From Janthinobacterium sp. J1-1 (GTDB lineage Bacteria; Pseudomonadota; Gammaproteobacteria; Burkholderiales; Burkholderiaceae_D), in assembly GCF_030944405.1 (NCBI RefSeq), contig NZ_CP132339.1, forward strand, positions 5,332,001 to 5,396,000: DNA of 64,000 bases, read 5' to 3'. The notes beneath the pieces were generated by a model. That model was given only the letters and a program-made list of their open reading frames with translations. It was not told the DNA's origin and did not search any database. Positions 16,610 to 25,678 of this stretch are shown here, piece by piece. How positions within the stretch are numbered: position 1 is the stretch's first letter; the number at the start of each line of letters is the position of its first letter. The translations under genes and the position numbers were made by a program.

Positions 16610-18001
16610 TCAGTGTCCGGCATGGCCAGTTGGCTTGCGTACACTCATTTCCACGGCACCCGATTTGATCGCGGCCGGCTTGCCCGCACCCTGCCCCCGC
16701 ACCGGTTCCGGCAAGGCGCCCGTCCATTCATACGCGAGCGTACCTGTCGGGTGCCGGTACCAGCCCGGATCGCGGTAGTCGCCCGGTTTCTGGTCCTTGC
16801 GCACCTTGACGGTGGTAAACATGCCGCCCATGCCGATCGCGCCGAAAGGACCGTCACCGGCCATCATCGGCAGGGTATTGTCGGGAATCGGCATCTGCAT
16901 CTCGCCCATGTCGGCCATGCCGCGCTCGCCCATCACCATATAGCCGGGCACCAGCTGGTTGATTTTCGCCGCCACGCCCTGGTGGTCGACGCCGATCATG
17001 GTCGGCACGTCGTGGCCCATGGCGTTCATCGTATGATGCGATTTGTGGCAATGAAAGGCCCAGTCGCCCGGGTCGGTGGCGGTAAATTCCACCGCGCGCA
17101 TCTGCCCCACGGCGATGTCGGTGGTCACCTCGGGCCAGCGCGACTCGGGCCGGGTCCAGCCGCCATCGGTGCCGGTCACTTCGAACTCATGGCCGTGCAT
17201 GTGGATCGGGTGATTCGTCATGGTCAGGTTGCCCACGCGCACGCGTACCTTGTCGCCCTGGCGCACCACCATCGGATCGATGCCGGGAAACACGCGGCTG
17301 TTGAAGGTGAACAGATTAAAATCCGTCATGGTCATGATCTTCGGCGTATAGCTGCCCGGATCGATATCGTAGTTACTCAACAAAAACACGAAATCACGGT
17401 CCACCTTCATGAAATTCGGGTCTTTCGGATGCGTCACCCAGAAACCCATCATGCCCATCGCCATCTGCGTCATTTCATCGGCATGCGGGTGGTACATAAA
17501 GGTGCCGGGGCGCTTGGCAACGAATTCATAGACAAAGGTCTTGCCGGGTGCAATGCCGGGCTGGGTCAGGCCCGTGACGCCATCCATGCCATTCGGCAAG
17601 CGCTGGCCATGCCAGTGCACGCTGGTGTGTTCCGGCAATTTATTCGTGACAAAGATGCGCACGCGGTCGCCCTCCACCACTTCGATGGTGGGACCGGGCG
17701 ACTGGCCGTTATAGCCCCACAGATTGGCCATCATGCCGGGCGCCAGTTCGCGTACCACCGGTTCGGCCACCAGATGGAATTCCTTGACATTGTTATTCAT
17801 GCGCCAAGGCAAGGACCAGCCGTTCAGGGTCACCACCGGATTGTAGGGCCGGCCATTCGGCGGCGGTGGCGGCGCCTGGGTCTCGGCACCAGCCATGCTG
17901 GCCGCTTCCGGCAAGGAGGCCGCGCCGACCCGGCTGACGGCCGCCGCACTCAAGGCGACGGCGCCCGCGTTCATGAAAAAGTTTCTACGTGTGATCATCA
18001 T
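16610..18001 (-). CDS. Multicopper oxidase, Tat-exported
   Basis: This 463-residue protein begins with a twin-arginine signal (MMITRRNFFMNAGAVALSAA), so it is exported folded with copper bound. All four copper-ligand motifs are present: HWHG, MYHPHADEM, HPIHMHGHEF and FHCHKSHHTMNAMGH. It is Met- and His-rich in the last third (MADMGEMQMP), as in copper-tolerance oxidases of the CopA/CueO type. It is the last gene of a copper operon and overlaps the TolC-like gene by one base (TAATG). Likely role: oxidation of Cu(I) or of metal-binding phenols in the periplasm. Too few flanking motifs are seen to pick a gene symbol. Confidence 0.9.
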   Translation of the reverse strand: MMITRRNFFMNAGAVALSAAAVSRVGAASLPEAASMAGAETQAPPPPPNGRPYNPVVTLNGWSLPWRMNNNVKEFHLVAEPVVRELAPGMMANLWGYNGQSPGPTIEVVEGDRVRIFVTNKLPEHTSVHWHGQRLPNGMDGVTGLTQPGIAPGKTFVYEFVAKRPGTFMYHPHADEMTQMAMGMMGFWVTHPKDPNFMKVDRDFVFLLSNYDIDPGSYTPKIMTMTDFNLFTFNSRVFPGIDPMVVRQGDKVRVRVGNLTMTNHPIHMHGHEFEVTGTDGGWTRPESRWPEVTTDIAVGQMRAVEFTATDPGDWAFHCHKSHHTMNAMGHDVPTMIGVDHQGVAAKINQLVPGYMVMGERGMADMGEMQMPIPDNTLPMMAGDGPFGAIGMGGMFTTVKVRKDQKPGDYRDPGWYRHPTGTLAYEWTGALPEPVRGQGAGKPAAIKSGAVEMSVRKPTGHAGH

Positions 18002-19353
18002 TATTCCTTGTTGGCTGCGCCGCTGCCATTGATGGCCGACTGCAATTCGGTTTGCGCGATCCAGAAGTCGCGCTGGGTTTCAATCGCGCCATTGACGCTG
18101 GCCACCTGCTCGCGCGCGTCCGACAGCAGTTCGAACACGCTGGCCAGCATGCCGTTGTAGCGCAGCAGCACCTCGTGTGAAATCGTTTTGCGCAGCGGCA
18201 CCACTTCATCGCGGTAGTGGCGCGCCAGGTCATAGGCCGTGCGGTAGCTCGAATACGCCTCGCGTACCTGCGAGCGGGCATTGATGGCCGTGCCCGCCGT
18301 GCGCTGCAGCGCCTGCTCATAGACGGCCTGCGCGCGCGCGTGGCGGGCCGTGCCCCAGTCGAACAGCGGCAGTTCCAGCGATACCTCGTAGCCGTTTTCG
18401 CGCGGCGCGGTGCTGGTGCTCTTGTTGGTGTAACCGACGTCGAGCACATTCACAAAGCGCGTCACGTTCGACAGGCCCAGGGCGCTGGCGGTGGCTTGCG
18501 CGTCGCGTTTGCTCATCTGCACGTCGAGCCGCTGCTCCATCGCCTGCGCTTCGATATTGCCGGCCTCTTCCACCTTGGCCGGCAAATCCGGCAGCCGGTC
18601 GGGCAAGGTAAACGCTGTTTGCCGGCCCCACAGGCCCAGCAAGCGCGTCAGCCGTTCGCGCGCGGCCAATGCCTGGTGGCGCGCACGGGCCAGGTCGCTG
18701 ACGGCATCGGCGTAAAACACTTGCTGGCGCGCCTGGTCCAGCCGGCTCCAGTTGCCGGCCTGCTGCAAGCGCGTGGCCAGCTGGGCGCCGGCCTCGGCCG
18801 ACACCAGCGCGCGCCGCATGAACTGCTCGGTCTGCACGGCGGCCACCGCCGTGAAATACGCGCGGCGCGTGTCGCTGGCCAGTTGCACGGCGCTGCCTGC
18901 CGCCTGCAGCTTGGCCTGCTCGAAACGGCCGCGCTCGATATTCACGCGCATAGTCATCGTCAGCAGGCCGGCCAGGTCAAAAGTGACGCCACGGTCGATT
19001 TCACGGCCTTCGCTGCCGTGCGAGCGGCCGAACGACAGGCCGGGATTGCGCAGCCGGCCGGACTGCACCAGGTCGGCTTCGGAAGCACCGAGCGCGGCCA
19101 GGGACGCTTTCAGGCCCAGATTATTCATCAGCGCGATGCGCACGGCGCTGTCGGCATCCAGCGGCTGGGCCAGCAAGGGCGCCAGGCGGTCTTCGCCATT
19201 GCCTGCGGATAAGGCGGCTGGCGCGCCGCTGCGGGCGTCGGTGAGCGCCGCAACGTCGCGCAGGCCGCCATCGGGGCTGAAGCTGGTACAACCGGCCAGC
19301 AGCAAGGCGGCCGCCAGCGGACTCAAGCTTGGAAAAGTACGGAAGATGGCCAT
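18001..19353 (-). CDS. TolC-family outer membrane efflux lipoprotein
   Basis: This 450-residue outer membrane factor carries a lipoprotein signal with the lipobox LLLAGCTS. The two internal repeats of the OEP family are visible: ADSAVRIALMNNLGLKASLA... near residue 70, and a second half starting near IEAQAMEQRLDVQMSKRD and ending with REAYSSYRTAYDLARHYRDE. It should form a trimeric channel, but the membrane-fusion and RND pump genes that normally go with it are missing here, so the channel must pair with other copper-export proteins. Start 19353 is one base after the stop of the gene before it; an ATG at 19374 is possible but lacks a good ribosome site. Confidence 0.88.
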   Translation of the reverse strand: MAIFRTFPSLSPLAAALLLAGCTSFSPDGGLRDVAALTDARSGAPAALSAGNGEDRLAPLLAQPLDADSAVRIALMNNLGLKASLAALGASEADLVQSGRLRNPGLSFGRSHGSEGREIDRGVTFDLAGLLTMTMRVNIERGRFEQAKLQAAGSAVQLASDTRRAYFTAVAAVQTEQFMRRALVSAEAGAQLATRLQQAGNWSRLDQARQQVFYADAVSDLARARHQALAARERLTRLLGLWGRQTAFTLPDRLPDLPAKVEEAGNIEAQAMEQRLDVQMSKRDAQATASALGLSNVTRFVNVLDVGYTNKSTSTAPRENGYEVSLELPLFDWGTARHARAQAVYEQALQRTAGTAINARSQVREAYSSYRTAYDLARHYRDEVVPLRKTISHEVLLRYNGMLASVFELLSDAREQVASVNGAIETQRDFWIAQTELQSAINGSGAANKE

Positions 19354-19354
19354 C

Positions 19355-19696
19355 TCAGTGCCCCTGGTGTTCATGATGCGGCTCGGCCGGGGCCTCGGGC
19401 GCAGCAGGCTTAGCCATTGGCATATTCATCGGCATATTCATCGGCATAGTCATCGGCATCTTGTGCCCTTTCATCATATGGCCCATATGGCCGCCGGCGT
19501 CGCCCACTTTCCGGTTGACGGCGCGCCAGGTCTGGTCGGGCGTGGCCTCGTCTTCGGCGGCGGGTTGATACGTTTCGAAAGCGGAACGGTAGACGATGGA
19601 CGGCACGGATGCCTGCGCATCGTGCGGTGCGGGAGTTGCTGCATGGGCGGCCAGCGGCAGGCATGCGGCCAGGGCCAGGCTGAACAATTGCTTCAT
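19355..19696 (-). CDS. Small periplasmic Met/His-rich copper-binding protein
   Basis: This 113-residue protein has a Sec signal peptide (MKQLFSLALAACLPLAAHA). The mature part has SIVYRSAFETYQP, then DQTWRAVNRKVGDAGGHMGH, and a tail of Met-rich repeats (MKGHKMPMTMPMNMPMNMPM) ending EPHHEHQGH. Repeated M-x-M and H-x-H motifs are typical of proteins that hold Cu(I). It sits directly upstream of the TolC-like gene in the copper operon. Similar small proteins are found beside cop and cus genes. Confidence 0.8.
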   Translation of the reverse strand: MKQLFSLALAACLPLAAHAATPAPHDAQASVPSIVYRSAFETYQPAAEDEATPDQTWRAVNRKVGDAGGHMGHMMKGHKMPMTMPMNMPMNMPMAKPAAPEAPAEPHHEHQGH

Positions 19697-19785
19697 GGGT
19701 AATCTCGATAACAGGACGGTCGTGCGGCAAAGGCACGAAAATAAAACTCTGGCGCAGGGAAACTCCCCGCCAGGTTCACGGGCGG

Positions 19786-20190
19786 TCAGGCGGAGCGGGG
19801 GCTTCTGGGAGGACGTTCTGGCCCGGACGGGATATGGCCGGCAAACAGCGGCGACAGCGCGGCAGGCGGCTGCGGCGCGCCCAGCATCAATGGATGCAGC
19901 GCGGCCATCGGTGGCGGCGCCGTGGCGCCCACGGTGCAGGCGCCATGGTTGCCGCAATCATGACCATGACTCATGTCCATGGCTTTGCCGACATGGTCTT
20001 CCATATCGGCCATATCGGTCATGGCGTGGCAATGCGGCGCATCTTCCTGTGCCATCTTCATCGTCACTGCTGGACCTGGCTGTTGCAAACAGCAGCTGCG
20101 CATGGCTGCGGCGAAACCCTGCAAGGGCAGCGCGGCGACCAGCAGCCAGAGCAGCAAACGGACGAGGTGGCGATAAAAGACACGATTCAT
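19786..20190 (-). CDS. Small exported Cys/His/Met-rich protein, first gene of the copper operon
   Basis: This 134-residue protein has an N-terminal hydrophobic signal (RLLLWLLVAALPLQGFAAA). The mature part carries paired Cys (SCCLQQ), HCHAMTDMADMEDH, MDMSHGHDCGNHGAC, and ends with GHIPSGPERPPRSPRSA. The 'IPxGxERPP' tail is like that of small proteins found at cation-efflux loci (CzcI-like). The predicted +1 of the CueR-type promoter coincides with the ATG at 20190 and there is no Shine-Dalgarno sequence, so the mRNA may be leaderless. Function beyond metal binding is not known. Confidence 0.7.
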   Translation of the reverse strand: MNRVFYRHLVRLLLWLLVAALPLQGFAAAMRSCCLQQPGPAVTMKMAQEDAPHCHAMTDMADMEDHVGKAMDMSHGHDCGNHGACTVGATAPPPMAALHPLMLGAPQPPAALSPLFAGHIPSGPERPPRSPRSA

Positions 20191-20196
20191 GGCAGC

Positions 20197-20227
20197 ATGA
20201 TAAACCTTGACATGGGAGGAAGGTCAA
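20197..20227 (-). promoter_or_regulatory. MerR/CueR-type promoter of the copper operon
   Basis: On the reverse strand -35 TTGACC (20227-20222) and -10 TATCAT (20202-20197) are 19 bases apart, the overlong spacing that MerR-family activators need. The spacer holds a CueR-like imperfect dyad, CTTGAC-N11-GTCAAG. This strongly suggests copper-induced activation by a CueR homologue encoded outside the window. The whole promoter fits in the 41-bp gap between two genes. Confidence 0.75.
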
Positions 20228-20231
20228 GCAG

Positions 20232-20750
20232 TTACGTCCGTTCGGCCAGCCAGATGATCCAGGTGCCGAAATAGCCCTGCCCTTCCAGCACGATCTCGCC
20301 TTCTGCGACATGCACTTTCCGCAGCGCGTTGACGGTAAAGTGACGCCGCCCGTCCGCGCCACGCGGATCGCCGCCGCGGCGCGGGCGGTAGAGTTCGGCG
20401 CCGCTGCACATGGCAATGGCGTCGAGCAGGTCGCGGTACAGATGATCGACCAGCAGCTCGGCCAGCAGCGGCTGGTGCCGCGCCAGCATGGTGGCAAGAG
20501 GGGGATAGCCGGCGTCGCGCAGGGCCGGCAGGTCGGACTCGTCCAGCACGGCGTCGTCTTCGCGGCAGGTCTGCACGAACGCATCGCAGGCCTCGCCCAC
20601 CAGGCTGTCCAGCATGCCGGCAGGCAGCCGCAAGCGAAACGGCCGCAAGGGCAGCTCGCTGCGCTGGCCATAGCCCATGTCGCGGCAGCCGAGCCAGCGC
20701 GGGTCGAACGGCTGGCCGTCCACCTCGCAGCGAATGTTCAGCTTGTTCAT
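20232..20750 (-). CDS. Hypothetical protein coupled to a diguanylate cyclase
   Basis: This 172-residue soluble protein starts MNKLNIRCEVDGQPFDPRWL at 20750. Its ATG overlaps the stop of the upstream diguanylate cyclase gene as ATGA, so the two are translationally coupled. It has no signal peptide and no domain I recognise. The middle is helical and acidic (SLVGEACDAFVQTCREDDAV), and the C-terminal part looks beta-rich (VAEGEIVLEGQGYFGTW). The coupling suggests it works with, or modulates, the cyclase, but this is inference. Confidence 0.65.
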   Translation of the reverse strand: MNKLNIRCEVDGQPFDPRWLGCRDMGYGQRSELPLRPFRLRLPAGMLDSLVGEACDAFVQTCREDDAVLDESDLPALRDAGYPPLATMLARHQPLLAELLVDHLYRDLLDAIAMCSGAELYRPRRGGDPRGADGRRHFTVNALRKVHVAEGEIVLEGQGYFGTWIIWLAERT

Positions 20751-22336
20751 CCGTGGCGCACCAGCGCGTCCCTGACGCCCACGCAATTGCGCCCGCGTTC
20801 CTTGGCCACGTACAGCGCCGCGTCGGCGCCCAGCAGGATGGAGGCGCTGTCGCTGTCCTGCTCGCTGGACGAGACCACGCCCAGCGAGACGGTCACAGCA
20901 CCGGCGCCGGGAATCTCGGCCTCGGCGACCCGCGCGCGCAGCCGTTCGGCCACCTGCAAGGCGATGTCCAGGCTGGCGTCGGGCAGCAGCATGATGAATT
21001 CATCGCCACCATTGCGGCACAGCACGTCGGCGTCGCGCGAACAGGCGCGCATCAGGTGGGCCAGGCGCTGGATCACGGCGTCACCCACCGCATGGCCGCA
21101 ACGGTCGTTGACCTGCTTGAAATGGTCGATATCGATGGCGATCACGGAAAACGGCCGCGCCTGCGCCTGCCACGCCTCCAGCGCGGCCGCCATGCCGCGC
21201 CGGTTGGCCAGCCCCGTCAACGGGTCGGTCTGCACGTCGGACTTGAGCTTGCCGATCTTTTTCTGCAACAACGACATGCCCAAGAGCAAGGCGCGCTTGA
21301 TCTGCGCCGCTTCCAGGTACCACACGCCGATGCGGCCGATGCGCTCGGCCATGCCAGGCGCATCCATGCGGCTGGCGCCTTCGGCCAGTTGCACCAGCGG
21401 CCGCGAGATCAGGCGCGCCAGCCACCAGATCAATGGCAGGCTGAACAAGGCGATCGGCAGCGTATGCCAGAAGGTATTGAGCATCAGCTGCTTGAGCGGC
21501 GCCAGGGTGGCGGTCGTCGGGCGCTGCGCCACGATGCCCCAGCCCGTCGACGGCAGCACGGCGTAGCCTGCCAGCATGTCGACGCCGAGCGTATTGACCG
21601 TGCTGCCGCTCCCGCTTTCGCCGCGCACGATGGCGTCGATCACCACATTGGCGCCGGCGGTGGCACCGAGCCGGCCGGGATCGGGATGGTACAGCAGGCG
21701 CCGCCGCTGGTCGACCACATACAGATAGGAGCCGTCGCGGTAGTAGTGCTGGCCGAGCAGGCTGGAGAGAATATTTTTCTGTTTCAGGTAGATCGAGCCG
21801 CCCACATAGCCCAGGTAGTTTCCGCTCGCATCAAAGATGGGATGCGAGATAAAGATTACCAGGTTGCCCGCCGTCGACATATACGGCTGGGTGATCAGGG
21901 GACGGCGTTCGCGCAGCGCCTGCAGCGCCCCGCTTGACGCCAGCTGGCTGTTCTGCAAGGCCAGGGTTTCCGGCGAGACAGCCAGCACGATGCCGCGCGC
22001 GTTGACGATCAGCACGGAATTAAAACTGTTGGTCTGGCCGCGCAGGCGCTCGGCCTCGGCCGTCAGGGCGGAGGCATCGCCAAACCGGCGCGCCAGCAGG
22101 CCGGCGCTATACGCCAGTTGCTGGCGGTTCGACTGCAGGAAATCCTCGGTGCTGCCGGCCAGCTTGTGCGCATAGGCCTGGTTCGCTTCCAGGGTGGTAT
22201 CGATCAGCAACTGCCGCTGCACCCGATACGTGGCGTAAAAGGTATTGGCCAGCGCGATGATGGCGCTGGCGAACGCCACCAGCACGATCAGCCGGCGCAG
22301 GTTTATTCGCAAAGGCAACTTGGGGTGATGCGGCAT
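20747..22336 (-). CDS. Membrane diguanylate cyclase with Cache sensor
   Basis: A 529-residue inner-membrane protein has TM1 at about 14-34 and a periplasmic double-Cache domain of about 250 residues (FNSVLIVNARGIVLAVSP, YLYVVDQRRRLLYHPDP, STGWGIVAQRP). TM2 lies near 290-310, then a linker and a C-terminal GGDEF domain. The active site is intact (CRNGGDEFIMLLP), and the inhibitory I-site RDAD stands five residues before it. It should make cyclic di-GMP in response to a small external ligand. The stop overlaps the next gene (ATGA). A TATAAT box lies upstream on this strand, near 22365. Confidence 0.92.
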   Translation of the reverse strand: MPHHPKLPLRINLRRLIVLVAFASAIIALANTFYATYRVQRQLLIDTTLEANQAYAHKLAGSTEDFLQSNRQQLAYSAGLLARRFGDASALTAEAERLRGQTNSFNSVLIVNARGIVLAVSPETLALQNSQLASSGALQALRERRPLITQPYMSTAGNLVIFISHPIFDASGNYLGYVGGSIYLKQKNILSSLLGQHYYRDGSYLYVVDQRRRLLYHPDPGRLGATAGANVVIDAIVRGESGSGSTVNTLGVDMLAGYAVLPSTGWGIVAQRPTTATLAPLKQLMLNTFWHTLPIALFSLPLIWWLARLISRPLVQLAEGASRMDAPGMAERIGRIGVWYLEAAQIKRALLLGMSLLQKKIGKLKSDVQTDPLTGLANRRGMAAALEAWQAQARPFSVIAIDIDHFKQVNDRCGHAVGDAVIQRLAHLMRACSRDADVLCRNGGDEFIMLLPDASLDIALQVAERLRARVAEAEIPGAGAVTVSLGVVSSSEQDSDSASILLGADAALYVAKERGRNCVGVRDALVRHG

Positions 22337-22381
22337 GAGGAGAACGCGCCTGAAAAAGACGCATTATACATATCTATAGAG

Positions 22382-22410
22382 CAACAAACGACGATGGCAA
22401 CCGTTTGTTG
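22382..22410. repeat. Inverted repeat upstream of the diguanylate cyclase
   Basis: CAACAAACG and CGTTTGTTG form perfect 9-base arms around 11 bases, located just upstream of a TATAAT-like box on the reverse strand. No T-run follows on either side, so an operator is more likely than a terminator. It lies between the cyclase start and the end of the FMN reductase gene. Confidence 0.45.
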
Positions 22411-22452
22411 TCCGCGATATCAAGGACGCGTCAAGTTCAGGCAATGGTGTGA

Positions 22453-23010
22453 TCAGGCGTGAATCGCGTGCTTTTGCACCCACGACACATATTGCTTCAT
22501 CCAGCCCTGGAAGAAGCCCAGGCTGGCCGCGCCGATATTGCCGTTTTCATCGAACAGGCCTTCCTTGGCCTGGATAAACATTTCCGGCTGGCCCAGCAGT
22601 GGCACGTCGAGGTAGGCCAGCACATTGCGCAAATGCTGCTGCGCCAGCGCGGTGCCGATGGCGCCGACCGACACGCCCAGCACGGCGCCCGGCTTGCCGG
22701 CCCACACGCTCTGGCCGTAAGGGCGCGAGCCATGGTCGATGGCGTTTTTCAGCACGCCGGGAATCGAGCGGTTGTATTCGGGAGTGATGAACAGCAGGGC
22801 CTGGGCATCGGCGATCTCGGTTTTCAGGCGCAATACTTGCGGTGCCTGGGCGCCGTCGTCGTCCTGGTTGTACAGCGGCAGGTCGCCGATCTCGATCTGC
22901 TTGAAGGAAAATTCAGGCGGCGCCAGCTTGACGATGGCGTCCGCCAGCTGGCGGTTGAAGGAATCCTTGCGCAGGCTGCCGACGATGATTGCAACTTGGT
23001 ATTGACTCAT
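22453..23010 (-). CDS. NADPH-dependent FMN reductase family protein
   Basis: This 185-residue flavodoxin-fold quinone or chromate reductase (ChrR/YieF type) starts MSQYQVAIIVGSLRKDSFNR at 23010 behind AGGGGGA. The phosphate-binding loop GSLRKDSFN and the family block FITPEYNRSIPGVLKNAIDH are present, followed by GKPGAVLGVSVGAIGT. It probably reduces quinones or xenobiotic electron acceptors by two electrons, with FMN, as a soluble multimer. It lies 100 bases downstream of the alanine racemase gene on the same strand. Confidence 0.88.
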   Translation of the reverse strand: MSQYQVAIIVGSLRKDSFNRQLADAIVKLAPPEFSFKQIEIGDLPLYNQDDDGAQAPQVLRLKTEIADAQALLFITPEYNRSIPGVLKNAIDHGSRPYGQSVWAGKPGAVLGVSVGAIGTALAQQHLRNVLAYLDVPLLGQPEMFIQAKEGLFDENGNIGAASLGFFQGWMKQYVSWVQKHAIHA

Positions 23011-23109
23011 GTAAATCCCCCTGTGGTGGTTAAAGAAAAGGCCTGAAGTGAAGATCACGACAGGCCTATCTTGCCATACAAGTATTGCCGGCGTCTGCAC
23101 GCCAGAAGG

Positions 23110-24267
23110 TCAGGTGGCGCCTGACGCAAGACCTGCAAGACCTGTATACACGCGGAAATACCGTCCCCCGAGATTGGTCAGCACTTCATAGCCGATGGTA
23201 TGGGCCATGGCGGCCACCGCATCGACCGGGTGTTCCGGGCAGATCAGGTCGACCAGCTGGCCCGGCGCGACCCGGCCGGCATCGATGTTGCTGACGTCGA
23301 GCGTGATCGAATCCATGGAAATGGCGCCCACCTGCGGCACGCGCACGCCATCGATCACCGCCACGCCCTGGTTGCTCATGCTGCGCAGCCAGCCATCGGC
23401 GTAACCGACGGACACGGTCGCCACCACGCACGGGCCGGTGGCCGTGTAGCGGCAACTGTAGCCGACATGGTCGCCGGCATTGATGCTGCGCGTCTGGATC
23501 ACCTTGCCCTGCAGGCGCACCACCGATCGCAAGGGATTCGGCTCGCCCGCCTGCGGCGTGATGCCGTACAGGGCCGCGCCGGGGCGCACCAGGTCGAAAT
23601 GGTAGTCGGGCGACAGGAACACGCCCGAGGAATTGGCCAGGCTGGCCGGATACTGCGGCAGGCGCGCGCGGATTTCCAGGAAGCGCGCCAGTTGCTGCGC
23701 GTTGGCCGGATGATAGCGCTCGTCGGCGCAGGCCAGGTGGCTCATGATATACCGCACCTTGATGCCATCAAGAAAATGCGCATCGGCCAGCCAGCCATCG
23801 ATTTCCTGCGGCGACATGCCCATGCGCGACATGCCCGTATCGACCTGGACGATGGCGTCCAGCTCACGGTCGAGCGCGGCGGCATGCGCGCGCCAGCCGG
23901 CCACCTGTGGCTCGCTGTTGAGCACGGGGATCAAGCCATGCCGCGTGAATTCGCCTTCCGTGCCGACCGGCGGGCCGTGCAGCACAAAGATGGCGGCGTC
24001 CGGCGCCACGTGCGGACGCAGGCTGATGCCCTCTTCCAGGTGGGCGACAAAAAAATGCCGGCAACCCTCTTCATGCAGGGCCGCGGCCACCTGCGCCGCG
24101 CCGAGGCCATACGCGTCCGATTTCACCACCGCCGAACAGGCGGCCGGCTGCACGCACTCGCGCAACAGCCGGTAATTGGCGCGCACGGCGTCGATATCGA
24201 TGGTCAGAATGGCGCCGCTGCGCGCCTGTGCCGCCACCTTGCTGCTTGCTTCTGTTACCTTGCTCAT
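23110..24267 (-). CDS. dadX: Alanine racemase, catabolic type
   Basis: This 385-residue PLP enzyme converts L-alanine to D-alanine. PLP-binding Lys49 sits in VVKSDAYGLG. The catalytic Tyr is expected in HVGYSCRYTA. Other family blocks are VQVDTGMSRMG, YIMSHLACADE, LVRPGAALYG and GAISMDSITLD. It is six bases downstream of dadA on the same strand, the standard dad catabolic operon, in which L-alanine is racemised and then oxidised to pyruvate. The start at 24267 is the only one that gives the full N-terminus. Confidence 0.92.
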   Translation of the reverse strand: MSKVTEASSKVAAQARSGAILTIDIDAVRANYRLLRECVQPAACSAVVKSDAYGLGAAQVAAALHEEGCRHFFVAHLEEGISLRPHVAPDAAIFVLHGPPVGTEGEFTRHGLIPVLNSEPQVAGWRAHAAALDRELDAIVQVDTGMSRMGMSPQEIDGWLADAHFLDGIKVRYIMSHLACADERYHPANAQQLARFLEIRARLPQYPASLANSSGVFLSPDYHFDLVRPGAALYGITPQAGEPNPLRSVVRLQGKVIQTRSINAGDHVGYSCRYTATGPCVVATVSVGYADGWLRSMSNQGVAVIDGVRVPQVGAISMDSITLDVSNIDAGRVAPGQLVDLICPEHPVDAVAAMAHTIGYEVLTNLGGRYFRVYTGLAGLASGAT

Positions 24268-24273
24268 TTCTGC

Positions 24274-25563
24274 TTACGCCCCCGCATATTGCAGCTTGCC
24301 GCGCTGCTCCCCGCCATTGTAGCGGCCCACGGACAGGTCGTCGGCCTGGATCGCCGGCTGTTTCGACGACATCAGGTCGGCCAGCAACTGGGCCGAACCG
24401 CAGGACATGGTCCAGCCCAAGGTGCCGTGGCCCGTGTTCAGGTACAGATTGCGCAGCGGCGTGCGGCCGACGATGGGCGTGCCATCCGGCGTCATCGGGC
24501 GCAGCCCGGTCCAGAAGGTGGCCTGCGCCGTGTTGCCGCCGCCGGGAAACAGGTCGTTGACCACCATTTCCAGGGTTTCGCGACGGCGCGGGTTCAAACG
24601 CAGGTCGTAGCCGGCGATCTCGGCCATGCCGCCGACGCGGATGCGGTCGTCGAAACGCGTCACCGCGATCTTGTAGGTCTCGTCCAGGATGGTCGAGACG
24701 GGCGCCTTGGCCGCGTTGACGATGGGCACGGTGATCGAATAGCCCTTCAGCGGATACACGGGGATGCCCAGCAAGGGGTTCAGCAGGGTGGTCGAATAGG
24801 AACCCAGCGCCACCACGTAGGCGTCGGCCTTGACCACTTCGCCGCCGCACTGCACGCCGGCAATGCTGTCGCCCTGCGTCAGCAGCGCGTCGATCGATAC
24901 GCCGTAGCGGAACTGCACGCCCAGGTTGACGGCCATGTCGGCCAGGCGGGTAGTGAACAACTGGCAGTCGCCGGTTTCATCGTTGGGCAGGCGCAGGCCG
25001 CCGAACAATTTGTCCTTGACACCTTCCAGGGCCGGTTCGGCGCGCGACAACTGATCGCGCTGCAACACTTCGAACGGCACGCCGGCGTCGCGCAGCACGT
25101 CGATATCCTTGGCCGCGTCGTTGTACTGCTTTTCAGTGCGGAACAATTGCATCGTGCCTTGCTGGCGGCCTTCGTAGGTGATGCCGGCCTCGGCCCGCAA
25201 GACCTTGAAGCAGTCGCGGCTGTACTCGGCCAGCCGCACCATGCGCTCCTTGTTGACGGCATAGGCGTCGGGGGTGCAGTTGCGCAGCATCTGCCACATC
25301 CATTTCAGCTGCGACAGGCTGCCGTCGAGCGAGATCGACAATGGCGCGTGGCGCTGCATCATCCATTTCACCGCTTTCAGGGGAATCCCGGGCGCCGCCC
25401 ACGGCGAAGCGTAACCAGGAGAAATTTGCCCCGCATTGGCGAAGCTGGTTTCCAGTGCCGGACCCGGCTGGCGGTCGATGACGGTCACGTCATGTCCTGC
25501 CCGGGCCAGATAGTAAGCACTGGTGACGCCAATGACGCCGCTACCCAGAATCACGATACGCAT
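24274..25563 (-). CDS. dadA: D-amino acid dehydrogenase small subunit
   Basis: A 429-residue FAD enzyme oxidises D-alanine and other D-amino acids to 2-oxo acids and passes electrons to the respiratory chain at the inner membrane. The N-terminal Rossmann motif is [20 protein letters not shown]. The family-typical [20 protein letters not shown] and the C-terminal FAD-site block [20 protein letters not shown] are present. The ribosome site GAGGAAATT precedes the ATG. It is divergent from an Lrp/AsnC regulator and followed by the racemase, which fixes its role in alanine catabolism. Confidence 0.95.
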   Translation of the reverse strand: MRIVILGSGVIGVTSAYYLARAGHDVTVIDRQPGPALETSFANAGQISPGYASPWAAPGIPLKAVKWMMQRHAPLSISLDGSLSQLKWMWQMLRNCTPDAYAVNKERMVRLAEYSRDCFKVLRAEAGITYEGRQQGTMQLFRTEKQYNDAAKDIDVLRDAGVPFEVLQRDQLSRAEPALEGVKDKLFGGLRLPNDETGDCQLFTTRLADMAVNLGVQFRYGVSIDALLTQGDSIAGVQCGGEVVKADAYVVALGSYSTTLLNPLLGIPVYPLKGYSITVPIVNAAKAPVSTILDETYKIAVTRFDDRIRVGGMAEIAGYDLRLNPRRRETLEMVVNDLFPGGGNTAQATFWTGLRPMTPDGTPIVGRTPLRNLYLNTGHGTLGWTMSCGSAQLLADLMSSKQPAIQADDLSVGRYNGGEQRGKLQYAGA

Positions 25564-25678
25564 AATTTCCTCTATTTATTTTAGGGCAGATTGCCAGATT
25601 TACCGCTATGATATTGGTAAGTGCCCAGCATATGTTCACGTATAAATCGAGATATTCAGCAAATAATCATAAAAATCC

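Noticed and set aside
23200..25584. A 794-codon forward frame opposite alr and dadA
   Set aside because: It is a shadow of two well-supported genes on the other strand, full of His/Arg/Gly runs and without motifs.
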